A stretch of DNA of 64,000 nt, taken from contig LNAC01000009.1 in the NCBI GenBank assembly GCA_002007465.1, positions 5,897,521 through 5,961,520 on the forward strand. Direction: 5' to 3'. The notes beneath the pieces are model-generated. The model was not told the origin of the DNA and searched no databases. It saw nothing but the letters and a program-made list of their open reading frames with translations. Both the position numbers and the translations under genes were made by a program. Shown in pieces: positions 52,823 to 62,243 of this stretch; position 1 is the first letter of the stretch; every line of letters begins with the position of its first letter. Source of the stretch: Ailurus styani (lineage: Eukaryota > Chordata > Mammalia > Carnivora > Ailuridae).

Positions 52823-52880
52823 CTACCTCCCACCCTGCCAGCTGGCAAGGGATGGGCCCTTTTCTGTGAATTGACTACCT
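52823..52880 (+). promoter_or_regulatory. NR6A1: let-7 and miR-196 7-mers near the 3' end (sites 6 and 7)
   Basis: CTACCTC (let-7) lies at 52823-52829 and ACTACCT (miR-196) at 52874-52880, about 70-120 bases before the poly(A) signal. Sites near UTR ends tend to be more effective (family knowledge). Confidence 0.55.
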
Positions 52881-52944
52881 GTGGAAATGTGACCAATTAG
52901 TGTGAAATGCATGTTTAGCAAATGTTAGGTACTGTATTTGAACC

Positions 52945-52970
52945 AATAAATGTGAATCCTTCTGCACATG
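52945..52970 (+). terminator. NR6A1: NR6A1 main polyadenylation signal
   Basis: AATAAA at 52945-52950 is followed about 20 nt later by a likely CA cleavage site and then a GT-rich stretch (TCTGTCTGTGAAG), as expected of a mammalian poly(A) site. Sequence beyond it quickly becomes intergenic, with MIR fossils from about 53115. Confidence 0.8.
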
Positions 52971-53114
52971 GCATCTGTCTGTGAAGCTTGTCTGGGGTTC
53001 TAGGGAGGGACCGTGGGGTGTCCTAAGGAGCTGGCTGGTGTCTGCTTGGTCCTGCTTGTAGCTATCACCCACTTGGTTTCTATTGCTGAGGGTCTGGCAA
53101 AGGGCTCTCTCTCA

Positions 53115-53300
53115 GAGGTGCTTGAATCCATGAATCAGTACTGAAATAAGGGGTCTGCTCTGTGTGCCAGGCATTGCGTTGGGACTTTTCACAAACCTGA
53201 ACCTCCTTGAACTTCAAGGATTATTACCTCTATTTTGTTGAAGTGAGGTGAAGGGACTCATTCAAGGTCTCCCAGTTAGAAAGTGGCACAACTAGAGGAA
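53115..53300 (-). repeat. MIR element
   Basis: Reverse MIR: CTGTGTGCCAGGCATTGCGT and CAAGGTCTCCCAGTTAGAAA. Confidence 0.78.
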
Positions 53301-53660
53301 CTTAGTCTGGTGGGGGAGGCAAACACAGACCTTTGCAGTAGTTATAATTAAGGATATATATGAGGTTGTAAGGATCTAGAGGAGGGAGTGGCTTGTTCTA
53401 CTCAGGAAGTGCTTCACAGATGAGCACTGAAGGTGAGTCTTGAAGAAAGGCACTATACAGAGGAGGCTAGACCAACCAGGTAGAGGTGAGAGGGATCACC
53501 TGGCTATGAATCAGAAACATGGAATATTCGGGCATAACAGGGGACTGCCATGGCAGGAATGGTGGCAGATGGAAGGAATAGCAAGACTTGAGGTTGGAGA
53601 AACTCTTGGGGACCTTGAATGCCATGTTCAGGAGTTTAGGAAGGAAAGCCATCTGCTAAG
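53300..53660 (+). repeat. L2 fragment
   Basis: L2-like text: CTTAGTCTGGTGGGGGAGGC and AAGGTGAGTCTTGAAGAAAG. Confidence 0.65.
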
Positions 53661-54214
53661 TCACAGGAAAGAGAGCTACATCTCCGTGACAGCAGTGTGC
53701 TAGTGGTGGCCTGCCTATTCTGTCACTAGAGTCCAGCCAATTAATACCTATCTTTCCAGGAAATAGATGTGGTTTTCTAGAACTGAGAAAATGGAGGCTC
53801 TGAGAGATCAAGGGATGTGTCCAAAGTCACAGGAAGTGTCAGAATTAGGACTTGAACCCAGATCTGCCTAACTTCAAAGCCCAACCATCCTATAATCCTG
53901 CCGCATACGATCAGAGAAGTGGCAGAGTTTGGGTTGAGGGTTATAAGAAGACAGGAAAGATGAAGACTTCTCAGTTTGCAACCATAAAGGCTGAGGAGAG
54001 TCTGATCAAAGTCTGTTAAATCTCCTTGTGTGAAATGAGGGGAAGCCCAGCTGCCGTCCCACACCTCAGCCTCCACCAGCCTAAGGGACCAGAGAGCCCT
54101 TGAGGTTGGAAAGAGATGGCTTTGGAACAAAGGAAACACTGCAGAATTAATTAATAGACCTCCTTGCCCCACAAGAGGGGACAGATAAGACATAGAGGTG
54201 GATGAGGAGGAGAA

Positions 54215-54440
54215 GAGACACATTTGCTGAGCGCCCAGTGAGTGCCAGGCACTATGATTGGTGCTTTACATGCATTGTCTCCTGTCATCCTCGTAACAGT
54301 TTTATGAGGTTCAGGTCTCAGCCCATTTTACACATCAGCAAATTGAGGCCCCAAGAAATTAACTGTTTGCCTGAGATGACACGTGATTAGTAAGTGGCAG
54401 AATTCGCTTTTGAATCCAGGTCTATCTGATACCAAAGTTA
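54215..54440 (-). repeat. MIR element
   Basis: Reverse MIR, well kept: TGAGTGCCAGGCACTATGAT, CAGCAAATTGAGGCCCCAAG and TTTTGAATCCAGGTCTATCT. Confidence 0.82.
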
Positions 54441-54732
54441 CCAAAGGGCTTCCTCCCTGCTCTGCCTGAGCAGTTCAGTAGTGCTGAATATGAATGTCTG
54501 CAGTTTGTAACAAAACTCCGTAATGGCCTTTGGTTGAACTTCTTGCTATTAGTAAAGCAAAATGATTAAACTAATAAAGGATTAATTTCTATAAGAGGTG
54601 AGTGAATAGAGCCAACCAAATTGACCTGAAAAGCAGTGCTGTCCCAAAAATATGTTGAATGCTGTAGACACCAAACCTGTAGTTTCTCAACATAGGCAAC
54701 CCAACAAGAGGGCTTCATAGAAAAAGAAGTAG

Positions 54733-54932
54733 GGGGCACCTGGGTGGCTCAGTCGTTACGCATCTGCCTTCAGCTCAGGGCATGATCTTAGGGTACTGGG
54801 ATCGAGCCCCACATCGGGCTCCCTGCCGCTCAGGAAGCCTGCTTCCCTTTCTCCCACTCCCCCTGCTTGTGTTCCCTTTCTCGCTGTGTCTCTCTCTGTC
54901 AAATAAATAAACCTTAAAAAAAAAAAAAAAAG
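54733..54932 (+). mobile_element. can-SINE (intergenic)
   Basis: Forward older-type copy (GGGGGCACCTGGGTGGCTCA head, ACTCCCCCTGCTTGTGTTCC body) with imperfect AAGAAGTAG / AGGAAGTAAG flanks. Confidence 0.93.
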
Positions 54933-55279
54933 GAAGTAAGAGTTCCATTGACAAAAATCTGGGAAATACCGCACTCACTCTACGTTCCTCTTACTGCTTC
55001 CCAACCTTTGTTGGCTTATTAAAGGCTCTGAGAAGTCTTGCCTGAAGAAAACTAGTTCTGTCTAGCCCAGGGCCTACCAAAAAAGTGTTTAAGAATGGAA
55101 CATTTTTTCTTCCTGTGAAAATTCCGTTGGGACACTGTTCTGTGGAATAAAATTTAGAACACTGCTCTAAATTTATAAATTGCTACTGAACTAATGCTGA
55201 GCTTTTGATTTCCTTGAGTGCCAGGCAATAATCTGGAAGAATAGTGCACATATATGGAGGAAGGCAAAGCATGGCACTA

Positions 55280-55580
55280 AGCGTTCTATACACATTACGT
55301 TATTGATTCCTCAAAGCCACCCTATGAAGTTGATGCTATAAAGATCCCATTTTACAGATAAGAAAACCGAGGCCCAGAAAGGGTAAGTAATCTGCCCAAC
55401 GTTACATAACTCGTATGTAACCTCAGGAATGAACATAAACAAGTGCTACTGAGTGCCTCCTGTTGGGATCTGTGCTGAGATCATAACCCTTACACAACAC
55501 TCTGAGGTAAATAAGATCATCTGTATGTAACTGAAGAGGAAACGGAGCTCTGGCATAGGTCAGAGTCTGAAGCCAGAAAC
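55280..55580 (-). repeat. MIR elements
   Basis: Reverse MIR text occurs twice in a row: CCATTTTACAGATAAGAAAA, then AGTGCTACTGAGTGCCTCCT and ACTGAAGAGGAAACGGAGC. Confidence 0.7.
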
Positions 55581-56284
55581 TCCCAGATATGATGGCTGAG
55601 GGAGGGTGGTGGGATCCGCTTGGATGTGGCTACATGGAACCCTCTCTCAGGGACCATTTTCCTCAGGCAGCTTGTGTGACAAATTCACACTGCAGGGGGC
55701 GGGGGGGGAGTCTAATTCTAGCTCTTCCCCTTACAAGTTGTGTGTGGCCTTGACCCAGATAGATACTTCTCACTTTCCTGGTCAGATAAATGGAGATGAC
55801 GTGCCTTTGTCTTAGTAGTTAAGGAGGACTCACTGTGGCTGGTTCAAAGTAGGGCTTAATTAAGTCAATCCGTAAGAGAAACCTGTGTGAGGAGCCGCGG
55901 CCCCTCACACCCCAATAGCAGAAACCCAGCAGAGCCAGAAACTACCTCTCTGGCTTTGCCTGCCCACCAGGGTTTTAGGTCCACGGTGGTAATCAGTGTG
56001 TCTGAGATCCTGTGGCAAAAGTGCCCAACTGTCAGACCCGGGGCTCTTGGAGTCTTGTTCCCTTGGCAACAAGTCTCACCATGGAGACCACAGCCCCATC
56101 CTTGCCCTCCCTTGCAATCTCCGTCTCCGCAGACCTTCCCTGTTCAATACCTAGTCCTAAGAGAAGTGTAGGAACGGAGGGGAGCTCCAAGGAGGCCCTT
56201 CCTCAGAGTGAGGACTTTGGGGCACAGCCGGCAAAAGAGGCAAAAGGAACTCCCATTTTTGTGTCCGCTCTGGGCCCAGCAAGG

Positions 56285-56455
56285 TTCTGAGGAGTCTACA
56301 TACTGTGGTCTCGTTGAGGTTATAAGCCGGCACTTACCCTATTTTACATAGTGGAAACCGAGACTCAAGGAGACACAATGGACCAACCCGAAGTCTCACA
56401 GCTGGTCACAGTTGGAGCTGACACTTGAATTCAGGGTTTCTGACTCAGGAACCCT
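56285..56455 (-). repeat. MIR element
   Basis: Reverse MIR remnant: TTTTACATAGTGGAAACCGA, AGTCTCACAGCTGGTCACAG and TTGAATTCAGGGTTTCTGAC. Confidence 0.68.
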
Positions 56456-58257
56456 CGTTTTCTCCGAACTCCCCACCCACAACGTCGAGGCACTGCCGCT
56501 GCAAACTGGGGAGGCTTGGACAGTTGGGTGAATCCCCTCTGCCCCAGGCGCTGGCTGTCGCACAAGCAGCAGCCAGCAGCCCTTTGAGGCCTGGGCTGGG
56601 CCCTGCAGCAGCAGAGGAACTGCACTATTTTAAGCCAGGGCCAACAGGCCCCATGTGGGCACAGGGAGAGTGGCCTCGGGCCCTTGGCCAGCTTCCCGGA
56701 AGTCACCATGGCCTCCCTCCTCTCCCCTGAGCAGCTTTCTGAGGCAGTCACTTCCCAACAAACAGGAAGGAGGCCCTTAGGCCAGGAGACCTCCAGCCCC
56801 AGCTTCCTCCTCCTACACCCCCCCGCCCCGGTCTTCTCTACATGGGGGAGCCCAGCAGCTGCACACCCTGATCGATGTCCCTTATCTGGACTGACTCTCA
56901 GCAGGTGGGTGGCAGGGGGTCTGGACTTCTGCTTGGGCTGCCCCAGTTCACCCGTTAACAGGTCTAGGGAGGGCCATCACTTGTCCAGGCCCTTTGCCTG
57001 CTTGCTCACAGCCCTGTTTCTCACATACATTCCCATTGAACTTGGCCACTATAAGGCAGAGAGCAGAGCAGAGGGATCCTCAGACTTGGCCCCACTCAAG
57101 GACCCTAGAGAGAGACAGACTGAGAGACTGAAACAGAGAGAAACAAACTGGGACATTCCCAGAGAAAGATTGAGGCAAAAATAGTGATAGACACAGATTA
57201 ATCATGGCAGAGACAACATTAGAGAGATGCTCAGAGACAAAAGCAGAGAAAAACAAAGAGACAGCTGCAAAGGGCTGGGGCCAGGAGGTCAGTGAGATGG
57301 CTGAGTTGTTGCTCCCGACCACCCCCCAAGTACGGGCCATGTCTCAGGGCTGTGGGGGGCCCACCGGCTGCGTGGCTGAAGAGGAATGTGGGGAGCAAGG
57401 CTGGGTCACCCCTTGAGGGCCAAGCGTGTGCACTGTGAGATAAACTATCCCAGCAAGGGGGCCCCAGCTGCGACTGCACGCTCCAGGAGCATGGCGGAGA
57501 GGCCCAGGCCCAAGGCTGAAGCCCCGGCCCTGCCAGACACCCAGCTCTGGTGTCTCCTCCTCAGGATCTTCACCAGCCCTCAGATTCTAGAAGGCCCCAG
57601 GTCCCTCAGTCTGATCCTTAAGGGCGTGCAGATTCCGTGAATGTCCCATCTGTGGAAGAGCAGGGTGGGCCCTGGGACCCCTGCCAGCCACAGAGCCTTC
57701 CTTCTCCAGCTCCAGCTGTAGTCCTGGCTCAGGTGAGGGGTGACCAGGCAGAGCAGGGGCTCCCGCAGAGGAGTGCTGCGGTGGGGCAGCCGTGCCCTGG
57801 CCTGTGAGCGGTCCTTGTGTAGCTTTGTGCACCCGTGTGGGTCTGCGTGCATGTGTCCCTGAGCTTCCGCGCACGTGGGAGCGTGCACACGTTTGTGTCC
57901 ACGTGCTGCCGGGAGCCCCACTCTGCCTCCGCAAGCCCCTGCTCTCAGCCTGCAGAAGTAGCCCCCGGAGGCACCTGGTGTCTCCCCCCTCCCCAGGTGG
58001 TCCAGTCCAGAGAACCAGGCGGCACCGGGAGAAGAGCAAGCAGGTCTATTGCCGTCCCCCGGCTCCCCTCCCCACACTGCAGCTGAGGCTCCCGCTGGCC
58101 ACGGCCTTGACCTGGCACTACGGACTTCTCTGACATTGGCATCGGATCTGAACATCTGGCAGCAGGCTGATAAGGGGTGCAGCGGAAACCGCGTCTGCGG
58201 CTGCCAGCAGCCCCGCCCCCCTCGACTGCCCTGCGAGGGGTCTCCACGTCCACATCC

Positions 58258-58475
58258 CCTCTGCCTCCAGCACCTGGCCCTGCCCCTCTCTCTTTTCTCA
58301 TTCTCTGCCTCGGTCTCCCTCTCCCCCATTTCTACTTCCCCTCTTTCTAAATTGCTCTCATCCTTTCCGCCTCTCCCTCTCTCTCTCTCCCTCCTCTGCC
58401 CTGCTCTCCCTCTCTCTCCCCCTCCCCTCTCTCCCTCTTTCGTTCCCTCTCTCTCTTTCTCTGACCACTCCTGGG
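58258..58475. repeat. Polypyrimidine tract
   Basis: About 220 bases of nearly pure C/T on the + strand (CCTCTCCCTCTCTCTCTCTC and similar), about 3.7 kb upstream of the NR5A1 start. Confidence 0.9.
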
Positions 58476-58859
58476 TCTCTTATACTGTCCGTGGGTCTCT
58501 CTTCTCTCATCTCCTGCCTCATTGCTCTGTGTGTCCTTTCTTTGTCTTTCCACACTGTGCCCCAACCCCAGCCCGATTCTCTTTCTCCTCTCCATGTCAG
58601 TTTCTAGGTCTCTCGTTTGTTTGTTCCCTGTTCCACCTCCAGGAAACAGGCCTGGCACTTTGGGAAAGTCCCCACTTAGAAGAGAGACCCTGTGCTTTGT
58701 TCGCTTGGGGCGGCAGGGAGGGGGGAGCCTGGGCCACCCCTTCTCCTTCCCCCCTGGGTGGGTCTCATGGCCTGGGACCACCTGGGCTGGAGCTTGAAGG
58801 CAAAGACAGATGGGCCACCCAGGGCCTCTGGCAGAGGAGAGAGGACGCTGACTCTGCAA

Positions 58860-59010
58860 GCCCACTGCCTGGATTCAAACCCTAGTTCCATCACAGCCTT
58901 GCTTGGTGCCTTTGGGAAAGTCTTCTTCTCTTCTCCCTGAACCTGAGTTTGTTCATCTGTCAGATGGTGCTCATGGGAGGTGAGGGGAAAATACGACTAC
59001 CTTCCAGGAT
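58860..59010 (+). repeat. MIR element
   Basis: Forward MIR: CTGCCTGGATTCAAACCCTA, CCTGAACCTGAGTTTGTTCA and TCTGTCAGATGGTGCTCATG. Confidence 0.8.
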
Positions 59011-59509
59011 GGTGGAGGCTGACCACCAGGGTGGAACCGTAGGGGACCTGGCGCTTGGGGACCTCGCCATTCCCTGCCCGTGTCACCCAGTAAGGGTGAG
59101 GGCCAAGGAGGGGCGGCGCAGAGGAAGGGGATGTCCATAAACGTATCCAGGGCGATCAGAGGCGAGCAGTGCCCAGCTGAGCAGTGGAAAGTGTCTGCTG
59201 ACCGCCCACAGAGAAGGCAACGGGACAGGAGGGACAGACGGCAGAACCCTACCCCCCACAGGCAGCATGGGGGGCCTTTGGTGCAAAGACAAGTAGGCAT
59301 TCGACAAATGCTCACTGACGCCGGCTCGGAGCTGGCTGCTGTGGACCCAGAGATAAATCAGCCCTGAGCCTTTCCTTGAGGGTTCCCCAGGCTGGGGTGA
59401 GTCACTCTATCCCAGAAGGGCAAACAGCGCTCGGGATGATGGCGCAACCTCAGACTGCACACCGAAAGGGCCCCTGAGGGCAGACCCGCCAGTCCTGCAG
59501 CTCGTTGTT

Positions 59510-59720
59510 TGTTAGTGTTTTGCAAACATGGATTGAGCACACAGGACACACCAGGCAGCCACTGAGCGTGATGCAGGCATTGTCTCATTTTGTCCCCACT
59601 TCATGGAGAGGATAGGAGGTCCAGAGCGAGAAGTGACGGGTCCCGAGTCACACAGCTGGGGAATGGCAGGACTGGGACTTAAGCCAGAGTCTGTACCACT
59701 ACGCCCTCACGTTTCTCCTT
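59510..59720 (-). repeat. MIR element
   Basis: Reverse MIR: ATGGAGAGGATAGGAGGTCC, AGTCACACAGCTGGGGAATG and GGACTTAAGCCAGAGTCTGT. Confidence 0.75.
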
Positions 59721-60134
59721 CTCAGGGCTCAGAGCCCCACCAGGAGACCGACAAGGCCAATCTAGTTCTTTCCACGGCACCACAGTGTTGAAAGGCCCTG
59801 TTTGCCCTGTTTAAGACGGGAGTTAAAGGGGACCCCATTTCACAGTCTCCCATCAAAAGAGGTGCAAAGGGCCAGGACTGTTTGTTGTCGCCTGTCTGTG
59901 ACACGTCGGTGATGCCAAGGTGCTTGCCCGGATGTTTCTTTCTTAAATTCAGAGGATGAAGGGTATTAATCCAGAAACAAAGTCATTGCATTAAAATGGG
60001 GAGATGAGTTAGGTTCAGTCATCTGCAAGAGAAATATATCTTGTAAGAACTGCCATGGGTGAAAAAGACATAATTACGAGGTCATACATGTTGGGAAATA
60101 AGTTATAGGTTATGTTATAGGTAGAAATTAGAAT

Positions 60135-60587
60135 ACGTAGTTCCCTTATTGGCAGAGGATGCATCCCAGCACCCCCACCGGACGCCTGAAACCATGGATA
60201 GGACCGAAGTGTATATACATGCACTCTGCTTTCTCCTATACCTACATCCCTATGATAAGGTTTCGTTTATAAATTAGGCACAGTAACGATAACTAATAAT
60301 AAAGCGGAACAATGATAACAATATGCTGGTAATAAAAGGTACGTACATGTGGTTTCTCTCAAAATCCCACGCACTGTGCCCACCCTTCTTCTTGTGAGAT
60401 GATGCAAGGCCTACGTGAGGAGAGGTGGGCCGAACGGTGGGGACACTGTGACGTAGCGTGAGGCTACTACGTGCTGACCTTCTACCAACGCGTCACAAAA
60501 AGGGTCATCATCTACTCCCTGACCCCGGCTGACCCCAGGTAATTGAAACAGTGGAAGACAAAACCACGGATAAGGGGGGACTACTGT
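60135..60587 (-). mobile_element. Tigger/mariner-like DNA-transposon fossil
   Basis: The left end (CGTAGTTCCCTTATTGGC) and right end (CCACGGATAAGGGGGGACTA) form imperfect inverted terminal repeats, and TATA follows the right end. The inner right arm (CTGACCCCGGCTGACCCCAG, GGAAGACAAAACCACGGATA) resembles Tigger-family ends. It has no coding capacity and lies about 1.5 kb upstream of the NR5A1 start. Confidence 0.55.
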
Positions 60588-60670
60588 ATATTTAATCCGT
60601 AGAATCAGTTAGTTACGACTGTCAACGAGATTTTTGTCTTGCGTATATTTTCACGATAAAAGAATGTGTT

Positions 60671-60862
60671 GGGGGCGCCTGGGTGGCTCAGTCGGTTGAG
60701 CGGCCGAGTCTCGGTTTCGGCTCACGGCTTGGTCTCAGGGTCGTGAGATGGAGCCTGGGGAGGGCCTCCGTGCTCAGCGGGGTGTCTGCTTCTCTTCCTC
60801 TCCCTCTGCCCCTCCCCCCTCACTAAACTCTCTCTAAAATAAAGAAATCTTTTTTAAAAAAT
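60671..60862 (+). mobile_element. can-SINE nearest the NR5A1 promoter
   Basis: Forward older-type copy (GGGGGCGCCTGGGTGGCTCA head, CTCTCTAAAATAAAGAAATC tail), about 1.2 kb upstream of the predicted NR5A1 start. Confidence 0.93.
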
Positions 60863-62012
60863 GCGGTAAGTGGCACAATGAGGAAGACACTGCAGGTTTT
60901 AAATGTAGTTGACTTCGGTTATCCAGAGAATCCCTGTCCTCCCAAGGCAGACAAGTGAGATGTGGTGTGATGGGCCTGTTTCCTCAAATGAAGGGTTCTC
61001 GATTGCTCCACGGCCCCCTGTGTCCCTCCCCAACCCCCACGACCAACGTCTAGGAGGTAAATGGTCCAAGCACAGAAACTTCTTCCTTTTTCTTCCCTTT
61101 TCCCCAGTGCCTGGACCCATGCCTGGCCTCTAGTGTGCACTCAGGAGACACGAGACGAAGGCAGGAATGCCCAAGAGAGTGCATCGTGCAGCAGAGGGGG
61201 GCAAAACAGAGCAACTGCGGCCCAACGAAACCAGGACGGTTCAGGGCCCATCGGGCCTGGAGGTTGGACGGGGACATGCCTGGCTGCGTGGGGAGGCCCG
61301 GCCTTATAGACAAAACCCCCTGCCCTCTGGCCGGCCCCATCCTGGCCTAGCTGCCCACTTGGCCCAACCTGCCACCACTCTAGGCCACCACCTGGCCCCG
61401 GAGGCAGATTCGGTCCAGCCTCAACTTTCCCAGCTGCCCGCTGGGAGTCTCAGCAGCCCCTGGCAGATGGTGACATTCAGAGCAGCCAACGTGGCATGCA
61501 CACAGTAGGTGTTCTGTCAGCTCACCTTGCTTGCCTTCCATCCCCTTCTTCCTCTCTTCACCTTCTGGAAGAGTGAAAAGATCAAGCCAAAGCAGCAGAG
61601 CCACCTGGTCAAGTCATTCATACCCCTGCCTCTGCTCCAGCCCGACCTGACTCCACTCCCTTGTCTGGACCAGGCCGGACCCCGGCGGGCCAGGCCCCGG
61701 GGAGGTAGCCATCCAAGGGGAGAGAGGCCAGGCTGCAGGCCTGGAGGGGGAGCCGCCCATAAATCAGGCCCCACTCCCACCCAGTCACTAACAAGCGGGG
61801 CCGCCTAACCGCCTACATGGGGTCCCTGCCTCTGGGCTCCCACAGCGGCCTGGAACAGCCAGCCGGCCAAGGCCTCCAGGGTGCCTTGGGCTCCAGCCCA
61901 GCCGCGGCCCCCAGATAGATAGGGGTATTTTTTTTTCTTTTAGGAGAAAAAAAAAAAAAGTCGACCTAAATGAAGAGAAACACCAGCAAAGGAGGAGAGC
62001 GGCCTGCAGAGT

Positions 62013-62095
62013 CACGTGGGGGCAGAGACCAATTGGGCCTCCGGTGCCCCCCCGCCCAGGGCGGGGAGGAGCAGCGCGGACGGACAGGGCCAGCC
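62013..62095 (+). promoter_or_regulatory. NR5A1: NR5A1 basal promoter (E-box, CCAAT box, paired GC boxes)
   Basis: An E-box CACGTG lies at 62013-62018, a CCAAT box at 62029-62033 and two opposed GC boxes (CCCGCCC-A-GGGCGGG) at 62051-62065. This matches the known SF-1 basal promoter, where the E-box (bound by USF proteins) and CCAAT box (NF-Y) drive expression in adrenal, gonad, pituitary and hypothalamus. With the E-box at the published -82, +1 falls at about 62095. There is no TATA box at the usual distance. A doubled GATA motif (AGATAGATAG, 61913-61922), near -180, is a plausible GATA4 site. Confidence 0.88.
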
Positions 62096-62243
62096 TCCTG
62101 TCCGCCTGCCGCCCGCCGTGGCGTCAAGGAGTTCCCGTGTGCCCGCGGTCACCACTGCCCCACCTGGGCTGCCGGAGCCTCCGCTCGGACCCCTGGTGCC
62201 CACTGTCCGCCCGCATCCGGCGTGCGAGCTCTCCTTCCGCTCC
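62095..62243 (+). other. NR5A1: NR5A1 non-coding exon 1 (predicted)
   Basis: GC-rich sequence from the inferred start to a strong donor TCC|GTAAGTG after 62243. The sequence around 62150-62243 agrees with the SF-1 5' UTR as I remember it. NR5A1 encodes steroidogenic factor 1, the master regulator of adrenal and gonadal development and steroid synthesis. Its ATG is in exon 2, which I looked for and did not find before 64000, as expected for an intron of a few kilobases. The exact 5' end is inferred from promoter spacing. Confidence 0.8.

Larger units (their letters stand above)
47791..52970 (+). other. NR6A1: NR6A1 3' untranslated region, about 5.2 kb
   Basis: The region from the stop codon to the predicted cleavage site has no SINE, L1 or clear MIR copy, in sharp contrast to the introns. 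It holds let-7 and miR-196 seed matches, a 14-G run at 49152-49165, and internal AATAAA hexamers at 48860-48865 and 52286-52291 that could give shorter transcripts. A long 3' UTR is typical of NR6A1. The exact end is inferred from the last AATAAA. Confidence 0.85.
52971..62012. other. NR6A1-NR5A1 intergenic region
   Basis: About 9.1 kb lie between the NR6A1 cleavage site and NR5A1 exon 1. Contents: MIR fossils (53115-53290, 53780-53900, 54215-54440, 55280-55580, 56290-56450, 58860-59010, 59510-59720), an L2 fragment (53300-53660), two can-SINEs, a Tigger-like fossil (60135-60587) and GC-rich unique sequence. No gene is supported. Confidence 0.7.

Noticed and set aside
58098..58120. GCNF or SF-1 binding site (GGCCTTGACCT)
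   Set aside because: The reverse reads AGGTCAAGGCC, close to a DR0 or NR5A site, but it mismatches at the end of the second half-site and lies in GC-rich sequence where chance matches are likely.
57580..58329. 249-residue open frame on the minus strand
   Set aside because: It is in GC-rich upstream sequence, overlaps a 278-residue frame on the other strand, has skewed Arg/Gly/Pro composition, no known domain and no splice or promoter context. GC content alone explains it.
58049..58885. 278-residue open frame on the plus strand
   Set aside because: It is mostly the translation of a polypyrimidine tract (Ser/Leu/Pro/Phe runs) and a MIR; no family is recognisable.
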